A DNA stretch of 64,000 bases from JAFDVL01 sp964631865 (GCA_964631865.1 CAZWAK010000022.1:1-64000); one strand, 5' to 3'; shown: positions 8,808-17,123, counted from the stretch's first letter. Numbers and translations: made by a program. The notes: generated by a model from the letters alone, not told the origin.

Positions 8808-9593
8808 ATGAATAAATTCTTTACCGCGTTGTTGCTCGCGAGCTTAGCCATCGCAATGACGAACGCTTCTGCTTCAGCACAACTCCGTTTGCCCTGGGTC
8901 AAAAAGAAAACCGCCAAACCGCGTGCTGAAGACAAAAAGAAAGCGGCCCAAAACGCCGCCAAAGAAGAGAGCGAACCGCCTGCGCAATTTGTGCAGGCGC
9001 AACCGGACGAAGCGATCATCGCCAATATTCAAGCACGTCCGGCCAATGGTTCGTTGTTCACCGCCGATGCGCAAGGCACGGATTTGCTCGGCGATTTTCG
9101 CGCGCGGCGCATCGGTGATTTAGTGTTTGTAGACGTGGTCGAAGGCAGTACAGCGAGTGTTTCTTCGGGGGCTAAACGTTCGCGCGATTCGGGCACATTG
9201 GGCGGACTGGTCACCGCCGCAGGCGCGCTGCCTGCGCCCGGAGCCGCCGTCATTGCCGGAGCCGCAGGCGCGTTGGGCAATCGTAAATTTGAAGGCAAAG
9301 GCAACACCAACCGCACGAGCGATCTGCGCTCACGCATTGCCGCGCGCGTGGTCGAAGTGTTGCCCAACGGCGACCTGCGCATCGAAGCTCTGAAAAGCGT
9401 CAAGATCAATCAGGAGACGGAAAAGCTGATGCTGGCGGGCATCGTGCGGCAACGCGATTTGACGAATGACAATGTCGTGCCGACGACGGCGGTCGGCGAT
9501 TTGCGTGTCGAATTGAACGGCAAAGGCGTCGCTTCGGCAGACAACGCGCCGGGCTGGTTGTTTCGTTTGTTTGAGAAGATCACGCCGTTTTAG
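8808..9593 (+). CDS. flgH: FlgH, L-ring protein
   Basis: This 261-residue protein forms the outer-membrane L-ring. The N-terminus MNKFFTALLLASLAIAMTNASASAQ is a secretion signal. The core (GSLFTADAQGTDLLGDFRARRIGDLVFVDVVEG, then SRIAARVVEVLPNGDLRIEALKSVKINQETE and GIVRQRDL) is typical FlgH. There is no lipobox and no cysteine anywhere in the protein, unlike the lipoprotein FlgH of enterobacteria, and a Lys/Ala-rich stretch follows the signal. flgI is next. Presence of FlgH and FlgI indicates a diderm cell. Confidence 0.92.
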   Translation: MNKFFTALLLASLAIAMTNASASAQLRLPWVKKKTAKPRAEDKKKAAQNAAKEESEPPAQFVQAQPDEAIIANIQARPANGSLFTADAQGTDLLGDFRARRIGDLVFVDVVEGSTASVSSGAKRSRDSGTLGGLVTAAGALPAPGAAVIAGAAGALGNRKFEGKGNTNRTSDLRSRIAARVVEVLPNGDLRIEALKSVKINQETEKLMLAGIVRQRDLTNDNVVPTTAVGDLRVELNGKGVASADNAPGWLFRLFEKITPF

Positions 9594-9632
9594 GAACGAC
9601 TCAAGTCATGTTGCGCCGCGCGGAAACGCAAC

Positions 9633-9659
9633 GTAACGCGATTTGCCAAATCGCGCTAC
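9633..9659. repeat. GATTTGCCAAATC palindrome before flgI Shine-Dalgarno
   Basis: GTAACGCGATTTG-C-CAAATCGCGCTAC is a near-perfect 13-bp inverted repeat. It is followed at once by ATTTTCTGAGGAG, which supplies the ribosome-binding site of flgI. The same arrangement occurs before fliS (21150) and flgE (33220). Confidence 0.85.
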
Positions 9660-9682
9660 ATTTTCTGAGGAGACGTATCGGT

Positions 9683-10807
9683 ATGAACCGCCATCAGCAT
9701 TTAGCATTGCTTCTGTGCAGTTTGCTCGCCACCACCACCAGCGCGCAAAAAACCAATGATCGTTTGACGGTGCGCGTCAAAGACATTGCCGAAATCGAAG
9801 GCGTGCGCGGCAACCAATTGATCGGCTACGGGCTGGTCATCGGCTTGAATCGCACGGGCGACAAAGTGCAGCAGAATTTGTACGCGCGGCAGACGTTGCA
9901 AAATCTGCTGCAACGGATGGGCATTTCGACTTCGGTGGACACGCTGCGCCCGGAGAACGTGGCGACGGTGTTGGTGACGGGGACGCTGCCGCCGTTTGCG
10001 CGGCAAGGGTCGAAGATTGATGTGCTGGTTTCGTCCATTGGCGATGCGCGTTCGCTGCAAGGCGGCACGCTGATTCTGTCGTCGCTGAAAGGCGTGGACG
10101 GGCAAATTTATGCGCTCGCACAAGGCGCGGTTTCAATCGGCGGCATTGCGGCGGGCGATGCGGGAAACTCCGTTGACATCGGTCATCCAACGGTCGGGCG
10201 TGTTCCGAATGGCGCAACGGTCGAACGCACGGTCACTACAGATTTGGCGTCGAATGGAACGCTCACGCTCGTGTTGCGGCAGGATGATTTCACAACTTCG
10301 GCGCGCTTGAGCCGGGCGGTCAACGAAACGTTTGGCAGCGGCACAGCGCGTTCATTGGATGGCCGCAACATCGTCGTCAAAGTGCCCACGAAATACTTGG
10401 ACGACAACGTCAGCTTCATCTCCGACCTCGAAACCGTGCGCGTGCAAACCGATGTCGTCGCCAAAGTCGTCATCAACGAACGCACCGGCACAATCATTAT
10501 GGGCAGCAACGTGCGGCTTTCGTCCGTCGCGATTTCGCAAGGCGGCGTGACGGTGAAAATCGGCACGGAATTCGATGTGTCGCAGCCGGGCGCGTTCTCG
10601 AAAACAGGCGAGACCGCTGTGACGCCGAAAGTGGACATCAAGGTCAAAGAGCGCAAACCCGAATCCGTCATCTTGCCGGACGGCGCAACGGTCGAAGAAG
10701 TCGTGCGCGGACTGCGCGCAGTGGGCGCGACAGCTCGTGACATCATCAGCATTCTGCAAGCGATCAAAGGCGCAGGCGCGCTCGCGGCGGATTTGGAATT
10801 GCAATAA
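9683..10807 (+). CDS. flgI: FlgI, P-ring protein
   Basis: This 374-residue periplasmic P-ring subunit is a normal length. The ATG at 9683 is preferred over an upstream in-frame start at 9608 because it follows a clear GAGGAG ribosome site and opens a signal peptide (MNRHQHLALLLCSLLATTTSAQ). The conserved FlgI segments VKDIAEIEGVRGNQLIGYGLVIGLNRTGD, then RQGSKIDVLVSSIGDARSLQGGTL, and the C-terminal ATVEEVVRGLRAVGATARDIISILQAIKGAGAL are all present. It depends on the chaperone FlgA at 7662. Confidence 0.95.
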   Translation: MNRHQHLALLLCSLLATTTSAQKTNDRLTVRVKDIAEIEGVRGNQLIGYGLVIGLNRTGDKVQQNLYARQTLQNLLQRMGISTSVDTLRPENVATVLVTGTLPPFARQGSKIDVLVSSIGDARSLQGGTLILSSLKGVDGQIYALAQGAVSIGGIAAGDAGNSVDIGHPTVGRVPNGATVERTVTTDLASNGTLTLVLRQDDFTTSARLSRAVNETFGSGTARSLDGRNIVVKVPTKYLDDNVSFISDLETVRVQTDVVAKVVINERTGTIIMGSNVRLSSVAISQGGVTVKIGTEFDVSQPGAFSKTGETAVTPKVDIKVKERKPESVILPDGATVEEVVRGLRAVGATARDIISILQAIKGAGALAADLELQ

Positions 10808-10810
10808 CTG

Positions 10811-10845
10811 GTGGCTGGTGGTCGGTGGCTAGTGGTTGGTGGTTG
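10811..10845. repeat. Direct heptamer array (GTGGNTN)
   Basis: Five consecutive 7-mers GTGGCTG, GTGGTCG, GTGGCTA, GTGGTTG, GTGGTTG follow the flgI stop within 3 bases. They are related in sequence to the array between flgF and flgG, but no complementary arm follows before flgJ. Confidence 0.8.
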
Positions 10846-10883
10846 GCACTCAGCAATTCATCGTGTTTTCTTTTTTCTGAGCT

Positions 10884-11684
10884 ATGAACTTTTCACGTAT
10901 TGAAGCGCCTGCTTCACCTAACCTCACACCAAATGAATTGGTCGCACGACGAACCGCGATGGAGTTCGAGGCGTTGTTGCTCACCCAACTCACGGCGGCG
11001 CTGAATCCAACCTCGGACGAAGGCGAAGACGCGGTGTTCAGCAACACGGGCGCGGACATGTACAAGCAAATGTTCAGTGAGCAAATTGCCAAAGTCATGG
11101 CCAACAACGGCGGCATCGGTATCGCCGACACGATTCTGCGTCAGTTGCAAGCCAAAGCTTCTGACAAAACGCCCGCGCTCGAACGCGCGATGCAAGCCGC
11201 CAATGCCGTGAAGCAGGAAGCCAGCGCCATCCCCGCGCTCAAAATCAACGCTGTAACCGAAGCCGAAGAAATGCCGACCGCGTGGCAAGCGCCGGTCGCA
11301 GGCCGTATCACCTCGCAGTTTGGGCGGCGCGTTGATCCGCTCAGCGGCGAACATCGCGCGCATCACGGCATTGACATCGCTGCGCCGCGTGGCACACCGA
11401 TTGGCGCGGCGTCAGCGGGCACGGTCATCTTCGCCGGACGGCGCGGCGGCTACGGCAACACGGTCATCATTGAGCAAACGGACGGCAAACAAACGCTCTA
11501 CGCGCACGCCGAGCAACTGCTCGTGAACGTCGGCGAGCAAGTCGCTGCGGGGCAAACCATCGCTACTGTAGGTTCGACCGGACGCTCGACCGGGCCGCAT
11601 TTGCATTTTGAAGTCCGCGAAAACGGACAACCCGTAGACCCCGCAACGACGTTCGCTAAAGATTTTGTGTTTGACCGCCGATAA
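10884..11684 (+). CDS. flgJ: FlgJ-type rod-binding domain fused to M23 peptidase
   Basis: The N-terminal ~110 of 266 residues match the FlgJ rod-cap/scaffold domain (FEALLLTQLTAALNP, then NTGADMYKQMFSEQIAKVMANNGGIGIADTI). The C-terminal domain (about 135-260) is not the muramidase of enterobacterial FlgJ but an M23/LytM peptidase. It shows HHGIDIAAPRGTPI with the HxxxD zinc ligands, YGNTVIIEQTDG, and GPHLHFEVRENG with the HxH motif. The zinc ligands look intact, so it should cut peptide cross-links to let the rod through the wall. It lacks an obvious signal peptide, consistent with type III export like FlgJ. Confidence 0.88.
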   Translation: MNFSRIEAPASPNLTPNELVARRTAMEFEALLLTQLTAALNPTSDEGEDAVFSNTGADMYKQMFSEQIAKVMANNGGIGIADTILRQLQAKASDKTPALERAMQAANAVKQEASAIPALKINAVTEAEEMPTAWQAPVAGRITSQFGRRVDPLSGEHRAHHGIDIAAPRGTPIGAASAGTVIFAGRRGGYGNTVIIEQTDGKQTLYAHAEQLLVNVGEQVAAGQTIATVGSTGRSTGPHLHFEVRENGQPVDPATTFAKDFVFDRR

Positions 11685-11733
11685 GCTCAGAGAAGTCGGT
11701 CAATCCGACTGATCTTGTTACGGAGGCGCGAAC

Positions 11734-12054
11734 ATGAACTCACTAAAATTGAACGGAACGAACGATATTGAATTGGTGCGCACCACGCTCCGACCGGAAG
11801 TCGGTCGTGAGGCGGAAGGCACGGTGGCAACTCACCCCGAAGCAGGTCATCCCGCTCCCGCACCAGAAGGAATTAAAGACGTGATCAAAGTCTCAGATCG
11901 TGCGACGGCAATCCGACATCTGGTCGAACGAGTCAGCCAATTGCCAGAGGTGTGGAGTGAACGGGTCGAACAGTTGCGCATACAAGTGCAAACCGGCACG
12001 TATCAACCGGATGTCGGCGCAATTGCGGATGCGCTGCTGAAAGGCGAAGGATGA
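11734..12054 (+). CDS. flgM: FlgM, anti-sigma-28 factor
   Basis: This small (106-residue) protein has the FlgM C-terminal sigma-binding helices (VSDRATAIRHLVERVSQLPEVWSERVEQLRIQVQTGTYQPD), with the usual disordered N-terminal half. It would hold FliA inactive until hook completion allows export. A strong GGAGG ribosome site precedes the ATG, and the stop overlaps the flgN start (ATGA). The cognate sigma factor is at 2645. Confidence 0.9.
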   Translation: MNSLKLNGTNDIELVRTTLRPEVGREAEGTVATHPEAGHPAPAPEGIKDVIKVSDRATAIRHLVERVSQLPEVWSERVEQLRIQVQTGTYQPDVGAIADALLKGEG

Positions 12055-12506
12055 ACGAAGAATTGATTATTCAGGCAACCGAATTGATGCAGGAACAAAC
12101 GCAAGCCTACGGACGACTCCAATCGGCTTGCACACAACTCACAGCGGCATTGGCCGAGAGCAATCCTGAGATGATTGCGGCGGTGGTGCGCGCCGGAGAA
12201 ACCGAATTGCTGGAAATGCGCGCGCGTCTGTTGCGGCTGATGTTCAAGCTCACGAAGTTTGCTGATGCGCGCGCCGCCGCGCCGGACAGCGTGCCGATCA
12301 GTTCGCCCGTGCGCACAGCGTTCAGCCAGGCGTCACACGAATTGCAAACCGCTGCGCAAGCCTACCAACAGGTCGGCGGGCGCGCTTCGGCGTTGGCGAT
12401 CAACGGCGCGATGTTTTCTTCGGTCTGCATTGAACTCTTCGGCATTCAACCCACCACATATCGAGCGCCATACACGCGGCGCGGTGAAGGGAGATCATGG
12501 GCGTAA
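12051..12506 (+). CDS. flgN: FlgN-like export chaperone
   Basis: This 151-residue, largely helical protein has the FlgN-family pattern (LIIQATELMQEQTQAYGRLQSACTQLTAAL, then EMIAAVVRAGETELLEMRARLLRLM). It overlaps flgM by 4 nt and flgK by 10 nt. FlgN chaperones FlgK and FlgL, encoded right after it, so the position supports the call more than the weakly conserved sequence does. Confidence 0.82.
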   Translation: MNEELIIQATELMQEQTQAYGRLQSACTQLTAALAESNPEMIAAVVRAGETELLEMRARLLRLMFKLTKFADARAAAPDSVPISSPVRTAFSQASHELQTAAQAYQQVGGRASALAINGAMFSSVCIELFGIQPTTYRAPYTRRGEGRSWA

Positions 12507-13903
12507 ATTTTTCTGTCTTTGAAATTGGACGACGCGCGTTGCGCGCCGCGCAGACGGGCGTGAACGTCACGAGCCACAACATCGCCAATGTCAATACGCC
12601 GGGCTACTCGCGGCAATCCGTGCAGCTTTCGGCGTCGCCACCGGACGAAGGTTACGGCTGGTTGCTGGGCACCGGCATCAACATCGGCACAGGCGTGACG
12701 GTGGACGGCATCAAAGGCCACCGCGATCAATTCATCGCCACGCGCTTGCAAACCGAAACCGCGATCAATGGACGTTTGACGGCAGAACGCGATGCGCTCG
12801 CGCCAGTCGAAGCGGCGCTCAATGACGCCGACCGAGGCGGCATCGGCACGGCACTCAAAAACTTCTTCGGCGCGTTCCGTGATTTGGAAGCAAATCCGGC
12901 TTCTACCGCCGTGCGGACGTCCATCGTCGAAAAAGGCAACGCGCTGACTTCGGCATTTCGCTCGACGCGCGCGCGCTTGGTGGAGATTCGCGGACAAGCC
13001 GATCAGGACGTGCGCGCGACGCTCAACACGGTCAACGACCTCGCGGAAAAAGTTGCCAAACTCAACCAGCAAATTCGCACGGCGGAAAACAACGGCGTCA
13101 ACAGTTCCGACCTGGTTGATCAGCGCACGGAGTTCATCAATCAAATCGCCGAACTCACGGGCGCGCGCTCCACGACCAATGCCGACGGCACGATCACGCT
13201 GACGTTGGGCGATGGGAAAGCGTTGGTGTACGGCGATCAGGTCGCTACGCTGACCGCTGCCAACACGCCGCCAGACGGCTTGGCGACGATCAATATTGAT
13301 GGGCAACCGGCGGTCATCAGCGATGGCCAATTGCGCGGTTTGCAAAACGCGATCAGCGGCATCAGCGGTCAAATTCAAACGCTGGACGATTTGGCCGCAT
13401 CGCTGGCCGGGCGCGTCAACACAGTGCATGCGACCGGCACAGACCTCAACGGCAATGCGGGCGGCGCGTTTTTTGCCACGCCTGCGAGCGGGCCAGTGAC
13501 AGCAGAAAACATTGATGTCGCCGCCGCGATCAAAGCGAATCCGCGTCGCGTCGTAGCTGCCGCGAGTGGCGCAGGCGGCGGCGACTCAAGCGTCGCGCGC
13601 AGTGTCGCCGAATTGTTGAGCGATACGACATCCGTCGTCGGCGCAACGACCGGATCGTACACGAATATCTTCGCCTCGCTCGTGTCGTCCGCCGGGGCAG
13701 CCGTCAAAGCTGCCGACGATGAATTGGCGACGCAGGCCGTGATCTTCGCGCAGACGCAAGCGCAGCGCGATTCCGTGTCGGGCGTTTCGCTCGACGAAGA
13801 AGCCATCAACTTGTTGCAATATCAAAAAGCCTACGAAGCCGCTGCGCGATTCTTGCGTGTGGCGGACGAGATGACGCAAACGATTTTGCAATTGGGGCAG
13901 TAG
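12497..13903 (+). CDS. flgK: FlgK, hook-filament junction protein 1
   Basis: This 468-residue HAP1 begins MGVNFSVFEIGRRALRAAQTGVNVTSHNIANVNTPGYSRQ, the standard rod/hook-axial N-terminus, and ends with VSLDEEAINLLQYQKAYEAAARFLRVADEMTQTIL, the conserved C-terminal helix. The middle includes IRTAENNGVNSSDLVDQRTEFINQIAEL, also typical. It sits at the junction of hook and filament. The preceding FlgN homologue is its likely chaperone. A heptamer array begins 7 nt after the stop. Confidence 0.95.
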   Translation: MGVNFSVFEIGRRALRAAQTGVNVTSHNIANVNTPGYSRQSVQLSASPPDEGYGWLLGTGINIGTGVTVDGIKGHRDQFIATRLQTETAINGRLTAERDALAPVEAALNDADRGGIGTALKNFFGAFRDLEANPASTAVRTSIVEKGNALTSAFRSTRARLVEIRGQADQDVRATLNTVNDLAEKVAKLNQQIRTAENNGVNSSDLVDQRTEFINQIAELTGARSTTNADGTITLTLGDGKALVYGDQVATLTAANTPPDGLATINIDGQPAVISDGQLRGLQNAISGISGQIQTLDDLAASLAGRVNTVHATGTDLNGNAGGAFFATPASGPVTAENIDVAAAIKANPRRVVAAASGAGGGDSSVARSVAELLSDTTSVVGATTGSYTNIFASLVSSAGAAVKAADDELATQAVIFAQTQAQRDSVSGVSLDEEAINLLQYQKAYEAAARFLRVADEMTQTILQLGQ

Positions 13904-13910
13904 GATTGCG

Positions 13911-13933
13911 ATTTGAAATTTGAAATTTGAGAT
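13911..13933. repeat. Direct TTGAAAT heptamer array
   Basis: About three tandem copies of the heptamer TTGAAAT follow the flgK stop. The same array is at 8728-8755 and 24361-24384, always in a flagellar intergenic gap. It directly borders the element described at 13939-14108. Confidence 0.8.
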
Positions 13934-13938
13934 TGCTG

Positions 13939-14108
13939 GTTTCACGAGCCGCCATTCTCCATTTGCGAGCCTGAACGGCGCGCATTCTTCATTCTTCCTT
14001 CTTCCTTCTTCATTGTTTTCAGAGGGACTCCCCCGCCAAACAATGAAAAAGGAAAAAGGGAAAATGTCGCGGTCACAGTTCCCCATTGAGAATGGCTGTT
14101 TCACGAGC
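13939..14108. mobile_element. Putative heptamer-built miniature insertion with flanking direct repeats
   Basis: An 11-bp direct repeat GTTTCACGAGC occurs at 13939-13949 and 14098-14108. One base inside each copy lies a 9-bp inverted repeat, GCCATTCTC (13951-13959) and GAGAATGGC (14088-14096). Between them are further inverted arms built of 7-mers: CATTCTT, CATTCTT, CCTTCTT, CCTTCTT, CATTGTT (about 13982-14016) against CAATGAA, AAAGGAA, AAAGGGA (about 14041-14061). This is the layout of a miniature element with a target duplication, but no coding capacity or relative is visible in the window, so mobility is inferred. Confidence 0.5.
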
Positions 14109-14136
14109 AGCAAGCGCAAGAACCTATTGGATTTTT

Positions 14137-14889
14137 ATGGTATTTCGAGTTACAGACACCGCGAGCAGCGCGCGCCAGACCCGTCAAATCGCCACCGCGC
14201 GACAACGTGTTTCGACCGCGCAGGAACAGCTTGCGAGCGGCAAGCGCATCAATCGTCCGTCCGATGATCCAACGGGCGCAGACACGGTCATTCGTTTGCG
14301 CACGGCGCAGGCGGCGTTGGAAAAATTTGTGAACAATGCGGCGAGTGCGAAAGAATCGTTGCAAGTGGGCGATGACGTGCTGAATCAATATCAAGAGGTG
14401 CTGGATCGCGCGCGCGCNNNNNNNNNNNNNNNNNNNNNNNNNNNNNNNNNNNNNNNNNNNNNNNNNNNNNNNNNNNNNNNNNNNNNNNNNNNNNNNNNNN
14501 NNNNNNNNNNNNNNNNNGAATCGTTCGTGTCGGATGCGACCGGAACCATTCTGGACGCGCTCAAAGCGGCTTCCGCAGCGATTCGTGGCACGGGCAACGC
14601 CGCAGCAGACCGCGCGACGATTCGCACGACCATGGATCGGCTGAATGATTTCTCAACATTGTCGAATGCCGCGCGCACCAAGCTCGGCGAGCGGTTGAAT
14701 CATCTCGATGAAATCACCGAACGATTGACACAGTACAATCTCTCGGTCGAGCAAACCGTGCAACGCATCGAAAACGTTGATCTGGCCGAAGCCGCCGTGA
14801 AGCTGACGGAAACGAATACGGCGCTCGATGCGATTCTGCAAGCCTCGGCGCGTTTCGGTCGTCGTTCGCTACTGGATTTTCTGGGGTAA
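14137..14889 (+). CDS. flgL: FlgL, hook-filament junction protein 3, interrupted by assembly gap
   Basis: The N-terminal part (MVFRVTDTASSARQTRQIATARQRVSTAQEQLASGKRINRPSDDPTG) and the C-terminal part (QTVQRIENVDLAEAAVKLTETNTALDAILQASARFGRRSLLDFL) are both typical FlgL. The start at 14137 gives the usual RVTD beginning; upstream TTG/ATG codons only add residues derived from the adjoining repeat element. A 100-N run at 14418-14517 removes an unknown length of the D1/D2 region. As drawn it is about 250 residues, shorter than the usual ~300, so the true gap is probably larger than 100 bases. No clear ribosome site precedes the ATG. Confidence 0.88.
   Translation: MVFRVTDTASSARQTRQIATARQRVSTAQEQLASGKRINRPSDDPTGADTVIRLRTAQAALEKFVNNAASAKESLQVGDDVLNQYQEVLDRARXXXXXXXXXXXXXXXXXXXXXXXXXXXXXXXXXXESFVSDATGTILDALKAASAAIRGTGNAAADRATIRTTMDRLNDFSTLSNAARTKLGERLNHLDEITERLTQYNLSVEQTVQRIENVDLAEAAVKLTETNTALDAILQASARFGRRSLLDFLG
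14418..14517. other. Assembly gap of 100 N inside flgL
   Basis: Exactly 100 unknown bases, the conventional placeholder for a gap of unknown size. Conservation of reading frame across it is not meaningful. Confidence 1.
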
Positions 14890-14895
14890 CAAACC

Positions 14896-15342
14896 ATGCA
14901 AACGATTCGCGTACAAGGCACGGATTTGGCGTACGAAGAAAAAGACATTCTCAAGTTTGACGAAGGCTTGATCGGCCTGCCGCAACTGCGCCAGATGGTC
15001 TTGATTCATTACACAGAGATTGCGCCGCTGCTGTTGCTCTGTTCGTTGGAGCAGCCGGACGTGAGCTTTCTGATGCTGGAGGCCAACGCACATTTTCCTG
15101 ACTACGCGCCGCAGTTGCCGCCCAACGTCCGAAAGCAATTGGGGCTGGCCGATGGAGAAGCGCCGGTCATCTTGACGACCGTGACGATTGCGCCCGAATG
15201 GACAAAATCCACGATCAATCTGCGTGCGCCGTTGGTCATTGCGCCGACAACGATGCGCGGGGCGCAAATCGTTTTGACAGAGAGTCATTATCAACTGGCG
15301 GAGCCGCTGCCCGCACTCGAACAAACGGCAGTAGGAAAATAG
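14896..15342 (+). CDS. fliW: FliW, flagellar assembly factor and CsrA antagonist
   Basis: This 148-residue protein has the FliW pattern: an N-terminal IRVQGTDLAYEEKDILKFDEGLIGLPQLRQMVL, then LLLCSLEQPDVSFLMLEANAHFPDYAPQL, and a C-terminal TINLRAPLVIAPTTMRGAQIVL. FliW binds both flagellin and CsrA and releases flagellin translation from CsrA repression in Bacillus and Campylobacter. csrA follows 5 nt downstream, the classical pairing, and flagellin lies about 2.3 kb further on. Confidence 0.93.
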   Translation: MQTIRVQGTDLAYEEKDILKFDEGLIGLPQLRQMVLIHYTEIAPLLLLCSLEQPDVSFLMLEANAHFPDYAPQLPPNVRKQLGLADGEAPVILTTVTIAPEWTKSTINLRAPLVIAPTTMRGAQIVLTESHYQLAEPLPALEQTAVGK

Positions 15343-15347
15343 AAGCC

Positions 15348-15590
15348 ATGCTCGTACTCACACGCGCCATCGGAGAAAAGTTAGTGATCGGCAACGAAGT
15401 CGTCGTTGAAGTCCTGGCGATCACGGGCGACGCGGTCAAGCTTGGGATCTCCGCGCCGCGCGAAACGTCCGTGCATCGCTACGAAGTCTTTGCTGAAATT
15501 CAAGCCGCGAACAAAGCTGCCTCCGCCCCTGCCCTGCCCAATGTCGTAGAAACACTGGCGGCACGACTACGCGCCCGCGAAGAAGACTAG
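15348..15590 (+). CDS. csrA: CsrA, translational regulator
   Basis: This 80-residue RNA-binding protein begins MLVLTRAIGEKLVIGNEVVVEVL and continues AVKLGISAPRETSVHRYEVFAEI, the canonical CsrA fold with the RNA-contacting N-terminal strand and the VHR motif. The start at 15348 gives the standard N-terminus; a longer in-frame open frame upstream overlaps fliW and is rejected. Being next to fliW it probably represses flagellin, and the fliC leader has GGA motifs at 17581-17583 and inside its Shine-Dalgarno at 17606-17608. Confidence 0.96.
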   Translation: MLVLTRAIGEKLVIGNEVVVEVLAITGDAVKLGISAPRETSVHRYEVFAEIQAANKAASAPALPNVVETLAARLRAREED

Positions 15591-15603
15591 CCCTCGAAAG
15601 TGA

Positions 15604-16392
15604 ATGCGTATGAAACGTCCTGATCTGGCGATCCCGCTCGGCGCAGCCGTCGGGCTGGCGGCCATTTGTGTTGGGGCCTGGATGGAAGGCGTCCGGTTAG
15701 GGTTTTTGTGGCAGCCCGCCGCCGCGTTGATCGTGTTTGGTGGCACAACAGGCGCGATCCTGATTCGACGCGGTACGGCGGGACTCGGCGCGATTTTGCG
15801 CGGCGTGGCGAGCTTGTTCTTCGATGTGGGCAAAGAGGAAATGGAAGCGACCAAAGCACGGCTGACGTGGCTGGCACGATTGGAACGCCGCGAAGGCGCA
15901 CAGGCCTTGGAAGCCCAAGCCACGACGACCAACGACCCGCTCGTCGCGCAAGCGTTGTCGTTGATTTCACAGTACGCCGAACCCAAGTTGGTGCGCGAAC
16001 GGCTCGAACGAATCCTCGATCACGAAGACGAACACGGCTTGCGCGATGTGATGACGTTGGAAGGCGCAGCGAGTTATGCACCTACGTTCGGCATCGTCGG
16101 CGCGGTGTTGGGTTTGATTCAGGTGTTGCGCGCGTTGGCTGATCCGTCGCAATTGGGCGTCGGCATTGCGACCGCATTTGTCGCTACGATTTACGGCGTC
16201 GGCGTAGCAAATTTGATTTTGTTCCCGCTGGCTGCGCGGATGCGTGAACGGCACAACAATTACATGCGACAGCGCGAAGCCATCGCCGAAGCGTTGATCG
16301 CACTCGCCGCGCACGAAACACCGAGCGTCATTACGCGCAAGTTCGCGGCTGACATCGAACTCACATTGCGCAAAGAAAAAGCGTTTCTCTGA
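15604..16392 (+). CDS. motA: MotA-family stator subunit, first copy (MotP/PomA-like)
   Basis: This 262-residue protein has four membrane segments (about 9-28, 34-50, 155-178, 188-210), with the conserved motor-ion-channel region YAPTFGIVGAVLGLIQVLRAL and VGIATAFVATIYGVGVANLILFPLAARMRE. The short first cytoplasmic stretch and GVGIATAFVATIYG pattern are closer to the MotP/PomA type than to E. coli MotA. Its stop overlaps the motB start by 1 nt. A second, different MotA/MotB pair is at 34809-36694. Which ion it uses cannot be told. Confidence 0.9.
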   Translation: MRMKRPDLAIPLGAAVGLAAICVGAWMEGVRLGFLWQPAAALIVFGGTTGAILIRRGTAGLGAILRGVASLFFDVGKEEMEATKARLTWLARLERREGAQALEAQATTTNDPLVAQALSLISQYAEPKLVRERLERILDHEDEHGLRDVMTLEGAASYAPTFGIVGAVLGLIQVLRALADPSQLGVGIATAFVATIYGVGVANLILFPLAARMRERHNNYMRQREAIAEALIALAAHETPSVITRKFAADIELTLRKEKAFL

Positions 16393-17093
16393 TGAATCAC
16401 CGCACGACCAGTTGGCGCAGTCAACGCGCCCTCAAACGCCGCATCGAAAGCGCCGAGCCGCACGAACGCTGGATGATTTCGTACGCCGATTTGGTGACGT
16501 TGTTGTTCACGCTGTTTGTGGTGTTGTATGCCGCTGCCGATCGCGAACGGGCGAGCCAAGTCGCACAAGCCGTAACGGCTGCGGTCAGCAATCAACCCAC
16601 ACCGCCGCCGGACGGACGCGGTGTGCTGCCTGGCAGTCAAGCGGTGAACGAAACGCGCGCGGCGATGGAACGCGCGTTTGCGGCGAACCCGACGTTGCGG
16701 GCGCGGGCGCGCATTGTCGGAGCGAAAGACGGCTTCACGGTGTCGCTGGCCGAAGCGGGATTCTTTGCGCCGGGCGAAGCCAATGTGCGCGAGGATGCGC
16801 AGTCATTGGTCACGGTGATTGCCGATGCGTTGCGCGATTCGCCCGCTCAATTGCGCATCGAAGGCCACACGGATTCGACGCCGATTGCCAACGCGCGTTA
16901 CCCATCGAATTGGGAACTGTCTTCGGCGCGTGCGTCAGTCGTGCTGGGGCAATTTCTGGCGCGCGGCATGCCGGCGGCGCAACTTTCGCTGGCCGGTTAT
17001 GGTGGCGAGCGCCCCATTGCCAACAATGCCACGCCCGAAGGCCGCGCCTTGAATCGGCGCGTGGATTTGGTCATTCTGCACGGCACGGAATAA
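16392..17093 (+). CDS. motB: MotB-family stator subunit, first copy
   Basis: This 233-residue partner of the preceding MotA has a single membrane helix with the ion-binding aspartate D33 in RWMISYADLVTLLFTLFVVLYAA. The C-terminal OmpA-like peptidoglycan-binding domain (LRIEGHTDSTPIANARYPSNWELSSARASVVLGQFL, then NRRVDLVIL) anchors the stator. A plug-like stretch follows the helix. It ends the first long plus-strand run of flagellar genes; a 520-base non-coding region follows. Confidence 0.92.
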   Translation: MNHRTTSWRSQRALKRRIESAEPHERWMISYADLVTLLFTLFVVLYAAADRERASQVAQAVTAAVSNQPTPPPDGRGVLPGSQAVNETRAAMERAFAANPTLRARARIVGAKDGFTVSLAEAGFFAPGEANVREDAQSLVTVIADALRDSPAQLRIEGHTDSTPIANARYPSNWELSSARASVVLGQFLARGMPAAQLSLAGYGGERPIANNATPEGRALNRRVDLVILHGTE

Positions 17094-17123
17094 CGTCTTC
17101 GCCAAGAAAAATACTCCTTGCGC

